Shown here: piece by piece, positions 33,766 through 41,617 of the stretch | Layout: each line of letters opens with the position of its first letter | Position numbering within the stretch: the stretch's first letter is position 1 | NCBI RefSeq assembly: GCF_035581345.1 | Contig: NZ_CP141608.1 | Span: 2,324,501-2,388,500 of the forward strand | Source: Pseudomonas sp. JQ170C | Lineage (GTDB): Bacteria > Pseudomonadota > Gammaproteobacteria > Pseudomonadales > Pseudomonadaceae | DNA length: 64,000 nucleotides | Reading direction: 5' to 3' | Program-made: the position numbers and the translations under genes | Notes under the pieces: model-generated | What the model was told of the DNA's origin: nothing | The model's input: only the letters and a program-made list of their open reading frames with translations | Databases searched by the model: none

Positions 33766-34812
33766 TTACTGCTGGCTTTCATCGACCGGGGTGCCGTCGT
33801 CGTACTGCGACAGCCAGCTGACCATGGCATCGCGGTAGCGGGTAAAGCCCTTGTAGTCGACCAGCTCCTGGTCCAGGTCGCGGATGACCCGGTGCATGCG
33901 CTTGGCCCACTGCGGGGCGAACTCGGCCAGTTGCTTGAGGCTGACCAGGTAGGTGCGCACCGGGAACAGCACGGCGTTGCTGCGTGGCAGGCGGTGCAGC
34001 GGCTGCAGCTCGATGCGCAGGTTGACCAGGTCACCGGCGTTTTCCGGGGTGACGATGGTGCGCTCCGGTGCCCAGTCCGGCAGGGTCTCGGCCGATGTCT
34101 CAAGGCGTGGGTTGACGGTGATCGACCAGTTGGTGCGGCGCACCGGATGGCCAGGACGCAGGCGCAGCAGGAATTTCAGCGCCCGTTGCAGGATGCCCAT
34201 TTCATGCAGTTTCGGTACCGGGCCGTGGAACTCCATGAAGCTCATGCCCAGGTTGAAACGCAGCGAGTAGTCCGCGCGCTGGGTGGCCATGCCGGCACCC
34301 ATCACCAGGGTTTCGTCGCGCTCTTCGAGGAGGATGAACTCGCCCTGGGCCTGGCGGGTGATGTACTCCATCGGGTCCATCGGCAAGGTGGAGGGATCGC
34401 CGAAGGTGAAGGTGTCGTCGATCTGCAGCGGGCGGTTGATCCAGTGCCACTGGCTGCCGTTCTTCTCCAGGGTGAAGTGCTCGGGAAAATCGCGCGAGTA
34501 CGACTCCATCAGCAGTTCGAGCAGGTCCCACTGGGCTTCCATCATGTGCGGCAGCGCGGCGTAGTGAACGCCCGGCGCACTGTCGAGGGTCTGGGCGCGG
34601 TGGTGGCACTCGGAGATGTAGTGCTCGTCGATGTCGAACTGCGCCCGCAGCGCGCCCAGGCCGAACGGTACATGGGGCTCGACGTTCATCGAGTACATGT
34701 ACTGGTCTTCCGGGTAGGGGAAGGGCAGGCGCAGGATCGCCTCGCGGCTGTTGCTGTAGGTGTGGTCGCTGCCGGCGTCGGCGTAGGTTTCGATGGGCTT
34801 GAATGCGGTCAT
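33766..34812 (-). CDS. DUF3445 haem-dependent oxidative N-demethylase-like protein
   Basis: A 348-residue DUF3445 protein, the family of the haem-binding oxidative N-demethylase of Pseudomonas mendocina and of the dimethylamine monooxygenase complex. Visible hallmarks: EAILRLPFPYPEDQYMYSMN, the central DFPEHFTL and WHWINRPL, ATQRADYSLRFNLGM, and RTNWSITVNPRLET. It probably forms the oxygenase with the PDR-type reductase and DmmA-like protein encoded just upstream. The ATG at 34812 is 17 nt after the reductase stop. Exact methylated amine is not known. Confidence 0.85.
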   Translation of the reverse strand: MTAFKPIETYADAGSDHTYSNSREAILRLPFPYPEDQYMYSMNVEPHVPFGLGALRAQFDIDEHYISECHHRAQTLDSAPGVHYAALPHMMEAQWDLLELLMESYSRDFPEHFTLEKNGSQWHWINRPLQIDDTFTFGDPSTLPMDPMEYITRQAQGEFILLEERDETLVMGAGMATQRADYSLRFNLGMSFMEFHGPVPKLHEMGILQRALKFLLRLRPGHPVRRTNWSITVNPRLETSAETLPDWAPERTIVTPENAGDLVNLRIELQPLHRLPRSNAVLFPVRTYLVSLKQLAEFAPQWAKRMHRVIRDLDQELVDYKGFTRYRDAMVSWLSQYDDGTPVDESQQ

Positions 34813-34829
34813 TTTATTGTTGTCCTGTT

Positions 34830-35795
34830 TCAGAGGTCTACGACCAGGCGGCTGCAGTTGGCGCGGGAGACGCACGGCATGAATTTGCGCTTGCTCAGCT
34901 TGTCGTCCTCGCTGAGCCAGTCATCGCGATGGTCGAGCTCGCCATCGACTTCCAGTACTTCGGTCTCGCAATAGCCACAGGCACCGCCCCGGCACAGGTA
35001 CGGCACCTTGTAGCCGGCCTGTTCGGCGGCTTCGAGCAGCGATTGCTCGGCCGGCACCTCGATCGTTACGCCCTGGCGCGCAAGGGTGACGCTAAAGGGC
35101 TGGCCTGTGGAGCCTTGTTCGACGAAACGCTCGTAGTGGATATGGCTGTCGGTCCAGCCCAGGGCATGGGCGCTGTCGAGGGTGTCGTCGATCATGCTGT
35201 CCGGGCCGCAGACATAGACGTGGCTGCCCAGCGGACGACCGGCCAGTACGCTGCGGATATCCAGGCGCTGCTGGCCCTGTACGTAAAGGTGCACGCACTG
35301 GCCGTAGCGGGCCTGCAGTTCCAGGCCCAGGGCGGTGTGCTCAGGGCCGCGTACGGCCAGGTGCAGCTCGAAGGTGGACTGCTTGACGTGCAGCTCTTCC
35401 AGCTGCGAGTACACCGGGGTGATGCCGACGCCACCGGCGATGAACAAATGCTGGCGGGCGTGCTTGGCCAGCGGGAACAGGTTGGCCGGTTGCAGGATCT
35501 GCAGCAGGTCGCCTTCGCAAACCTTGTCGTGCATCAGGCGCGAGCCGCCACGGCCATCGCTGACGCGGCGCACGGCGATCTGGTAGGCGCTGGAGTCGTA
35601 GGGCGAGCTCATCAGCGAGTAGGCGTTGCGGTGGGTCTTGTCGCCGTCTTCCAGTACCACGACCACATGGCTGCCGCCGGAGAATGCAGGCAGGTGCTTG
35701 CCGTCGGGGTCGACCAGGGTGAAGCGCTTGATTTCAGGGGTCAGTTGCTCGATCCGGGCGACGCGCACGCTCAAGGTGCCGTTATGGGTATTCAT
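34830..35795 (-). CDS. PDR/VanB-family oxidoreductase (flavin + NAD + [2Fe-2S])
   Basis: A 321-residue electron-transfer subunit. Flavin-binding RNAYSLMSSPYD near residue 58, NAD-binding FIAGGVGITPVYS near 120, and a C-terminal plant-type ferredoxin with cysteines in LCRGGACGYCETEV and FMPCVSRA. It passes electrons from NAD(P)H to the haem oxygenase encoded next. The start at 35795 overlaps the DmmA-like stop by 4 nt (ATGA); the longer upstream frame is a shadow of that gene. Confidence 0.92.
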   Translation of the reverse strand: MNTHNGTLSVRVARIEQLTPEIKRFTLVDPDGKHLPAFSGGSHVVVVLEDGDKTHRNAYSLMSSPYDSSAYQIAVRRVSDGRGGSRLMHDKVCEGDLLQILQPANLFPLAKHARQHLFIAGGVGITPVYSQLEELHVKQSTFELHLAVRGPEHTALGLELQARYGQCVHLYVQGQQRLDIRSVLAGRPLGSHVYVCGPDSMIDDTLDSAHALGWTDSHIHYERFVEQGSTGQPFSVTLARQGVTIEVPAEQSLLEAAEQAGYKVPYLCRGGACGYCETEVLEVDGELDHRDDWLSEDDKLSKRKFMPCVSRANCSRLVVDL

Positions 35796-36397
35796 GTGTC
35801 GAGCTCCTCGGCAGCTGGCAGTTCGCCTGGGACTTCGCCGTCGGCCTTGATGCCCTGGAACGCGGCCAGGCGACGGGAGTAGTGATCGCGCACCACCAGG
35901 TTGAGCTGGCAACCGGGGCAGGTGAACACGCGTTGGGTAACGTTTTCGGTGTAGGTGTCGCAGTGCGCGCACCAGACACGGCGCACCAGGGTGCCGCTGT
36001 GCTCGCGCAGCACTTCGTCGCGGTTCAGGTCGACGGCGTTGGCGGCCTGCATGGCGGTGCCGATGAAGCTTTCCGAACCACTGAGGTACAGGCGGGTACC
36101 CATGTGTGCATCACCCAGGCGTTCGCGCAGGGCGTCGATCAGGGCCTGGTTGCTGGCGAACACTTCCAGCCCGGCGGCGTCTGCATCTTGCAGGGCCTGC
36201 AAGTGGCTGTGGCCCGAGAACGACTCGGTGGAGTACAGCAGGGTGCTGTTGTGGCGCTGGGTCTCGGACATGTCCGCGAGCAGTCGCAGCATGGCCTCGC
36301 CGCCGCTGCCCTGGCCCGCGATCAGGTGGCGCAGGCCGCCTGTCATGGGTTGCAGCCGGTCGTAGACCGGGCGGCTCTTGATGCCGGTGATAAGCAT
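35792..36397 (-). CDS. DmmA-family dimethylamine monooxygenase subunit
   Basis: A 201-residue protein matching the DmmA-like family: an N-terminal alpha/beta domain (GGLRHLIAGQGSGGEAMLRL, LYLSGSESFIGTAMQAA) and a C-terminal zinc-ribbon-like part with two CxxC pairs, WCAHCDTY and FTCPGCQLNLVVRDHYSRR. It is first in the operon DmmA-reductase-DUF3445-MFS. A role in binding or activating the oxygenase complex is inferred from the family. Confidence 0.85.
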   Translation of the reverse strand: MLITGIKSRPVYDRLQPMTGGLRHLIAGQGSGGEAMLRLLADMSETQRHNSTLLYSTESFSGHSHLQALQDADAAGLEVFASNQALIDALRERLGDAHMGTRLYLSGSESFIGTAMQAANAVDLNRDEVLREHSGTLVRRVWCAHCDTYTENVTQRVFTCPGCQLNLVVRDHYSRRLAAFQGIKADGEVPGELPAAEELDT

Positions 36398-36501
36398 GGT
36401 GGTACACCTCGTAAGCCGTTACCGCCGCTGTGCCGAACGGTAACAATGACGGCTGGTTTCAGACGCAGGCAGGGGTGAAAGCAGAACCCATGCCATATTG
36501 C

Positions 36502-36515
36502 CTATGGTTTTATAT
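36502..36515 (-). promoter_or_regulatory. Putative GntR operator upstream of the DMM-like operon
   Basis: CTATGGTTTTATAT, 105 nt before the DmmA-like ATG. It matches 12 of 14 positions of the palindrome ATATGGTTTCATAT found upstream of the aldehyde dehydrogenase (38135-38148). A second inverted repeat, CCATA-N5-TATGG (36493-36507), overlaps it. Confidence 0.5.
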
Positions 36516-36597
36516 GTTTTATGTCGAGGGCCCATTTCGGGCGGTTTCATCAGGCGCTACTGTGCAATCGGTATTGCTGCCAATGCCTTGGCGTAGT

Positions 36598-36626
36598 GCG
36601 CGGCGCCCCGTTCAAGGGCGCCGCGC
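36598..36626 (-). terminator. Hairpin after the aldehyde dehydrogenase gene
   Basis: Perfect 11-bp stem GCGCGGCGCCC / GGGCGCCGCGC with a 7-nt loop, 9 nt beyond the stop codon of the minus-strand aldehyde dehydrogenase. No T-tract on the minus strand, so a stabiliser or weak terminator. Confidence 0.6.
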
Positions 36627-36634
36627 GCCGGGTT

Positions 36635-38059
36635 TCAATGCTTGAACATGACGTGGCGCACGCAGGTGTAGTCTTCGAGCCCGTACATGGACATGTCCTT
36701 GCCGTAGCCGGACTGCTTCATGCCGCCGTGGGGCATTTCGCTGATCAGCATGAAGTGGGTGTTTACCCAGGTGCAGCCGTACTGCAGGCGTGCCGCCAGG
36801 CGGTTGGCACGGCCGACATCGTTGGTCCAGACCGACGAGGCCAGGCCATAGTCCGAGTCGTTGGCATAGGCCAGGGCCTGGGCTTCGTCGGTGAAGGGGG
36901 TGATGCTGACCACCGGGCCGAACACTTCCCGCTGGACGATTTCGTCATCCTGGCGGGCGTCGGCCAGCACCGTCGGCTCAAAGAAGAAACCTGGCCCTTC
37001 GGCGCGCTTGCCACCGGTGATGACGCGGATGTGCGGCAGGGCCTTGGCGCGTTCGACGAAACCTTCCACGCGCGCCAGGTGATCGCGGGTGATCAGGGGG
37101 CCGAGTTCGGTCTGCGGATCGTCCTGCAGGCCCATGCGCAGGCTGCCCACGGCGTCGCCGAGCTTGCTGACAAAGGCATCGTAGACGCCTTGCTGTACAT
37201 ACAGGCGGCAGGCGGCGGTGCAATCCTGGCCGGCATTGTAGAAGCCGAAGGCGCGGATGCCTTCGACGGCGGCGTCGATATCGGCGTCATCGAAAATCAG
37301 CACCGGCGCCTTGCCGCCCAGTTCCATGTGCGTGCGTTTTACGCTGCTGGCGGTGCTGGAGATGATGCGTGAACCGGTGGCCACCGAGCCTGTGAGCGAG
37401 ACCAGGCGCACCTTGGGGTGGTTGACCAGTGGCTCACCCACGCTTGGGCCGCGACCGAAGAGGATGTTGACCACACCGGCGGGGAACAGGTCGGCCATCA
37501 TGTGCCCCAGCTCCAGTGCGGTGAGCGGGGTTTGCTCAGAGGGCTTGAGCACCACGCAGTTGCCGGCGGCCAGGGCAGGCGCGAGCTTCCAGGCGACCAT
37601 CATCAGCGGGTAGTTCCAGGGGGCGATGGAGGCCACCACGCCCAGTGGGTCGCGGCGAATCATCGAGGTATGGCCCGGCAGGTACTCGCCGCCGGCAGAG
37701 CCGGACAGGCAGCGGCTGGCACCGGCGAAGAAGCGGAACACGTCGGCAATGGCCGGAATCTCGTCGTTCAGGGCGGCCAGGTAAGGCTTGCCGCAGTTCT
37801 GCGATTCCAGGCGGGCGAGGGTCTGCGCCTGGGCTTCGATGCGATCGGCCAGTTTGAGCAGCAGCTGCGCGCGCTCCTTGGGTGGCGTTTGTGACCATGC
37901 ATCAAACGCCTGGTCGGCGGCTTGAACAGCGGCATCGACCTGTTCGCTGCTGGCTTCGGCGATGTTCACCAGCAACGACCCCTCGCTGGGGTTGTAGACG
38001 GCGTAGGGGCTGCCTTGGCCTTCGACCAGCTGGCCGTTGATCAGGAGTTTGGTTTGCAT
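36635..38059 (-). CDS. patD: 4-aminobutyraldehyde dehydrogenase (PatD-like)
   Basis: A 474-residue NAD-dependent aldehyde dehydrogenase, the same length as E. coli PatD and very close in pattern: [60 protein letters not shown] (catalytic Glu), [11 protein letters not shown] (catalytic Cys) and [16 protein letters not shown]. It oxidises 4-aminobutanal to GABA; methylated aminobutanals are possible given the neighbouring N-demethylase-like operon. Divergent from the GntR gene. Confidence 0.88.
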   Translation of the reverse strand: MQTKLLINGQLVEGQGSPYAVYNPSEGSLLVNIAEASSEQVDAAVQAADQAFDAWSQTPPKERAQLLLKLADRIEAQAQTLARLESQNCGKPYLAALNDEIPAIADVFRFFAGASRCLSGSAGGEYLPGHTSMIRRDPLGVVASIAPWNYPLMMVAWKLAPALAAGNCVVLKPSEQTPLTALELGHMMADLFPAGVVNILFGRGPSVGEPLVNHPKVRLVSLTGSVATGSRIISSTASSVKRTHMELGGKAPVLIFDDADIDAAVEGIRAFGFYNAGQDCTAACRLYVQQGVYDAFVSKLGDAVGSLRMGLQDDPQTELGPLITRDHLARVEGFVERAKALPHIRVITGGKRAEGPGFFFEPTVLADARQDDEIVQREVFGPVVSITPFTDEAQALAYANDSDYGLASSVWTNDVGRANRLAARLQYGCTWVNTHFMLISEMPHGGMKQSGYGKDMSMYGLEDYTCVRHVMFKH

Positions 38060-38134
38060 GGCGTATTCCTTGGTCGTTTTGTAATTGGAAAATCGCTGGG
38101 CAGGCTCAGCAGTGTCCGTGTTGGCCTGCTATAC

Positions 38135-38148
38135 ATATGAAACCATAT
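38135..38148. promoter_or_regulatory. Putative GntR operator between patD and the regulator
   Basis: Perfect inverted repeat ATATG-AAAC-CATAT in the 251-nt divergent gap, 76 nt before the patD ATG. A near copy lies in front of the DMM-like operon (36502-36515), which suggests one regulator for both. Confidence 0.55.
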
Positions 38149-38242
38149 CTTAAAGTTTGATGTTTGCCAACTGCCCTGAAAATGGCCATTCGTGCCAAAA
38201 AAAGGGCAATTAATCGGTATCGGACGACTGGCGGTTCGCTAT

Positions 38243-38262
38243 AAGATGCAAAAATGAATCTT
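38243..38262. promoter_or_regulatory. Second inverted repeat in the patD/gntR gap
   Basis: AAGAT-N10-ATCTT about 50 nt before the GntR ATG. Could be an autoregulatory site or part of the promoter. Only the symmetry supports it. Confidence 0.35.
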
Positions 38263-38310
38263 TTAGCCCGGCATGCGCCACGCCTGGCAACGGCTTGATA
38301 GGGAGAGGCA

Positions 38311-39063
38311 ATGACTGCCCTGAATACTGCACGTAATACCGCCTTCATCCGGTTGCGCCAGGAAGGGCGTACCGATGAGGTGGCGCGAAGGTTGGTGGAG
38401 GCCATTGAACTGGGCCTGTTTGCCGAGGGGCAGCAGTTGCCGAGCGAGTCGGAGTTGGCTCTGCAGCTAGGGGTCGCCACGGTGACCTTGCGCGAAGCCC
38501 TGGTGGTGCTGCGCCAGCGCGGCCTGATCGAGACCCGGCGTGGCCGCAACGGCGGCAGTTTTGTCTGCGCGCCGGTGGAGTTGCCCGAAGCGTTGCTGCT
38601 GCAAAAGCTGCGTGACATGAGTGGCCCGGACCTGCGCGACCTGGGCGACGAGCAGACCGCAATTTCCGGTACGGCGGCGCGCCTGGCGGCCAAGCGCAGC
38701 TCGCCCGAGCAGCATGCGCGGATCGCCCAGCACATCGAGACCCTCAAGCAGGCCGGCTCGCGCCTGGCGCGCCACCGCGCCGATGCGCGCTTTCACATCG
38801 AAGTGGCGGCCGCGGCGCAATCCTTGCGCCTGACCCACACCGAGATGCGCCTGCAGTCCGAAGTGGGTGAGCTGTTGTGGCTTGAGGCGGCCGGTGGGGG
38901 CGAGGTAGCGGTGGTCGAACAGGAACACCGGGCCATCCACCAGGCCCTGGTTGCAGGCGATTCGGTGTTGGCCGGCGCCCTCGCCGAGGCCCATGTGAGT
39001 CGCGGCATCAAGCGCCTGATGAGCTTGCGCCTGGAGCTGCTGGCCGAAGCGGAAGTGGTCTGA
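38311..39063 (+). CDS. GntR-family regulator (FCD/FadR type)
   Basis: A 250-residue regulator. The winged helix-turn-helix is at about 22-85 (LPSESELALQLGVATVTLRE, RGLIETRRGRNGG), followed by an alpha-helical FCD ligand domain from about 110 (HRADARFHIEVAAAAQS, EHRAIHQALVAGD). Divergent from patD and followed by the Cache gene 57 nt later. It likely controls patD and the DMM-like operon through the shared ATATG-N4-CATAT sites (inference). Confidence 0.9.
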   Translation: MTALNTARNTAFIRLRQEGRTDEVARRLVEAIELGLFAEGQQLPSESELALQLGVATVTLREALVVLRQRGLIETRRGRNGGSFVCAPVELPEALLLQKLRDMSGPDLRDLGDEQTAISGTAARLAAKRSSPEQHARIAQHIETLKQAGSRLARHRADARFHIEVAAAAQSLRLTHTEMRLQSEVGELLWLEAAGGGEVAVVEQEHRAIHQALVAGDSVLAGALAEAHVSRGIKRLMSLRLELLAEAEVV

Positions 39064-39120
39064 ACAGCATTGCGTTGCAGCGTCCATAAGAACAAAGCCG
39101 AACCTGCGTGAGGAAATGCC

Positions 39121-39870
39121 ATGTTTGCCCTGAGCGATAACGACCCCCTGTTTGCCTGCGCTCAGCAGTTAGACAGCACCCTGGGGACCATCTTCAGTCA
39201 GGTCCGCCAGTTGGTGGAAGAAACCCGAAATCTGTGGGAGCGGATCCTGAGCGAGGGGCGCCAGCCCGCTGCCCGTGACCTGGCCTCGTTGCGCCCGGCC
39301 ATCGACCAGCAACTGCTCGCCACCGGGGCCTTTGGCTGTGGCGGTGGGGTGATCGTCGAGCCCAACTGCCTGGCCGACCGGGAAATGCACCTGGAGTGGT
39401 GGTACCTGGCCGATGGCGGCAAGACCCTGCCGTTGCGCCCCAACTTCGACCGCCGCCGGGAGAACTTCTACGACTACACCGAAATGCCCTGGTACCGGCG
39501 GCCCCGCGATACCGGCAAGAGTGTGGTCGAGGGGCCCTACGTGGACCTCTACGGCACCAACATGTATGTGCTGACCTTCACCATGCCGATCCACGTGCAA
39601 GGGCGGTTCATTGGTGTGGCCGGGCTGGACCTGTCGTTGCACAACGTCGAGCGCTTGTTGGTGCGCAGCCTGATGCGCCTGGAGCATGAGGCGGTATTGG
39701 TGTCGGCCGACGGCCGGGTGATTGCGTCCAACACCGCCAACTGGATGGTCGGTGACCTGGCCCAGGCCCTGCTCAATACCTTGCCGGTCGACGGTGTTCG
39801 CCTGGCCCTGGCGGAGTCTGAGGCGGGGTGGTCGCTGGTACGCCTGCCAGCGTTGCGCAAGGTGGTTTGA
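39121..39870 (+). CDS. Soluble Cache-domain protein
   Basis: A 249-residue protein with a PDC/dCache-like domain (about 25-185). Hallmarks are YLADGGKTLPLRPNFDRR, the ligand-site MPWYRRPRDTGKSVVEGPYVD, YVLTFTMPIHVQGRFIGVAGLDLSL, and a second fold half VLVSADGRVIASN. No signal peptide, membrane helix or output domain is visible. It follows the GntR gene with a GAGGAAATGCC start region. Cache domains usually sense amines, amino acids or organic acids outside the cell; a cytosolic stand-alone form is unusual and may act as a co-sensor with the regulator. Confidence 0.83.
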   Translation: MFALSDNDPLFACAQQLDSTLGTIFSQVRQLVEETRNLWERILSEGRQPAARDLASLRPAIDQQLLATGAFGCGGGVIVEPNCLADREMHLEWWYLADGGKTLPLRPNFDRRRENFYDYTEMPWYRRPRDTGKSVVEGPYVDLYGTNMYVLTFTMPIHVQGRFIGVAGLDLSLHNVERLLVRSLMRLEHEAVLVSADGRVIASNTANWMVGDLAQALLNTLPVDGVRLALAESEAGWSLVRLPALRKVV

Positions 39871-39900
39871 TCAGCGGCTACCCATTACGGGCCTGGCGTC

Positions 39901-40350
39901 CATGGAATGACGACCGCTGCGCGGTCGATCGCAGCCTCGTGCCTCGGCAGCGGCTACAACGTGCAGGCGAAACCCCTTAGCCGCTGGCGTCCATGGAATC
40001 ACGACCGCGTTGCGGTCGATCGCAGCCTCGTTCCTCGGCAGCGGCTACAACGTGCAGGCGAAACCCCTTAGCCGCTGGCGTCCATGGAATCACGACCGCG
40101 TTGCGGTCGATCGCAGCCTCGTTCCTCGGCAGCGGCTACAACGGCAGGCCAAACCCCGTAGCCGCTGGCGTCCATGGAATGACGACCGCGTTGCGGTCGA
40201 TCGCAGCCTCGTTCCTCGGCGGCGGCTACAACGGCAGGCCAAACCCCGTAGCCGCTGGCGTCCATGGAATGACGACCGCGTTGCGGTCGATCGCAGCCTC
40301 GTGCCTCGGCAGGGGCTACAACGGCAGGTCAAACCCCGTAGCCGCTGGCG
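39901..40350. repeat. Five-copy 90-91 bp tandem repeat
   Basis: Direct repeats begin at 39901, 39992, 40083, 40173 and 40263 (periods 91, 91, 90, 90), with a partial unit before the first. Each unit has the hairpin CGACCGC-GTT-GCGGTCG (first copy variant), CGATCGCAGCCTCG, CGGCAGCGGCTAC and GTAGCCGCTGGCG. Units differ at only a few positions. Single relatives occur near 45310-45360 and 58890-58960. The gap 39871-40393 holds no gene. Open frames across it reflect the repeat length. Confidence 0.92.
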
Positions 40351-40393
40351 ACAGCCTGCGATCGGCCGCGCAGCGGCCGTGGTGCCGAGTACA

Positions 40394-40840
40394 TCAGCGC
40401 AACACGGGCCGCAGCATCTCAATCAGCCCTTGCGGCCACACCGTCTGTTCAGTGCTACGCAGCTCCTCCACCGACCACCAGTGATGCTCGGCCATCACTT
40501 TCACTTCATGGGCGGTCCAGTCGGCACGCGACAGTGTCCGGTCTGCTACCTGCACGACAAAGTACTGCTCGACCGAGTACACCCACTCGCCACTGGGCAG
40601 CAGCATTTCAAACCGGCGTTCAGCAACCGGCTCGCCCACCGAGTCGACCTGGATGCCGGTCTCCTCGCGCAGTTCACGCAGTGCAGCCGCCTGAAAGGTT
40701 TCGCCTTCCTCAAGCCCGCCACCCGGCGTAGCCCAGTGTTCGCTGCCGGCCAGGGCATCGTCCGTGTGGACGAACTTGAACAGCAGCACCTGCTGTTCGG
40801 GGTTGATGACCAGCAATCGCGCCGATTTACGTTCACGCAT
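40394..40840 (-). CDS. Nudix hydrolase
   Basis: A 148-residue Nudix protein. The Nudix box spans 41-63 (starts GGLEEGE, ends RELREETGI), complete with all metal-binding glutamates. The C-terminal part has WTAHEVKVMAEHHWWS. Substrate unknown; 8-oxo-dGTP or nucleoside diphosphate derivatives are usual. Monocistronic, divergent from the ABC transporter genes. Confidence 0.9.
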   Translation of the reverse strand: MRERKSARLLVINPEQQVLLFKFVHTDDALAGSEHWATPGGGLEEGETFQAAALRELREETGIQVDSVGEPVAERRFEMLLPSGEWVYSVEQYFVVQVADRTLSRADWTAHEVKVMAEHHWWSVEELRSTEQTVWPQGLIEMLRPVLR

Positions 40841-40951
40841 TCAAAAAGTCTTCCCTGAGGTTTGTAAGGTACGCGGGGGCGCGTACTTTCGCTGCGTTCG
40901 ACGGGCTTGGCAACTACGCTGTGAAGCACACCGGGTAAGGGGTGGCCGTAG

Positions 40952-41617
40952 ATGCTGGTCGTCGAACAGTTGCGCAAATCGTTTATCACCGCCCAGGGTC
41001 CACTGGCAGTGCTGCAGGGCGTTGACCTGCAGCTGGCGCGCGGGAGCAGCCTGGCGCTGATGGGCGAGTCGGGCAGTGGCAAAAGCACCTTGCTGCACCT
41101 GGTGGCGGGCCTGGATCGGGCGGACAGCGGGCGCATCCTGATCGACCATCAACCGCTGGACAATCGCTCGGAGTCGGCACTGGCGCGCTGGCGCCGGGAA
41201 GGCATCGGGCTGGTGTTCCAGCAGTACAACCTGATCAGCAGCCTGGATGTGGCTGCCAATCTTGCGTTTCAGGCACGGCTGGCCGGCCGGCATGATCCGC
41301 AGTGGGTGGCGTACCTGGCCGGGCGCCTGGGCCTGCTGGACGTGCTGCAGCGTTACCCGGAGCAACTCTCGGGCGGCCAGCAACAGCGCGTTGCGATCGG
41401 CCGCGCATTGGCCGGGCGGCCCGCGCTGTTGTTGGCCGACGAACCCACCGGCAGCCTCGATGAGGCCAGCAGCGATGCGGTGTTGAGCCTGATGCTGCAG
41501 TTGGTCAGCGAGGTGGGCAGCAGCGTGTTGATGGTGACCCACAGTCACCGCCTGGCGGCGCACCTGCAGCAGCGCTGTGTTTTGCAGGCCGGTCGCGTGC
41601 AACCCGAGCCCCGCTGA
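40952..41617 (+). CDS. ABC transporter ATP-binding protein (AttE/LolD-like)
   Basis: A 221-residue MacB/LolD-type ATPase: Walker A GESGSGKST (38-46), Q-loop VFQQYNLI, signature LSGGQQQR, Walker B LLLADEPTGSLDEAS and switch VTHSH. It powers the FtsX-type permease whose ATG overlaps its stop codon by one base. Together with the permease and the CrtC-like lipoprotein it forms an AttEFGH-like system. Confidence 0.92.
   Translation: MLVVEQLRKSFITAQGPLAVLQGVDLQLARGSSLALMGESGSGKSTLLHLVAGLDRADSGRILIDHQPLDNRSESALARWRREGIGLVFQQYNLISSLDVAANLAFQARLAGRHDPQWVAYLAGRLGLLDVLQRYPEQLSGGQQQRVAIGRALAGRPALLLADEPTGSLDEASSDAVLSLMLQLVSEVGSSVLMVTHSHRLAAHLQQRCVLQAGRVQPEPR

Noticed and set aside
39901..40350. Possible CRISPR array
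   Set aside because: Units are directly adjacent 90-91 bp repeats without variable spacers, and no cas gene is in the window.
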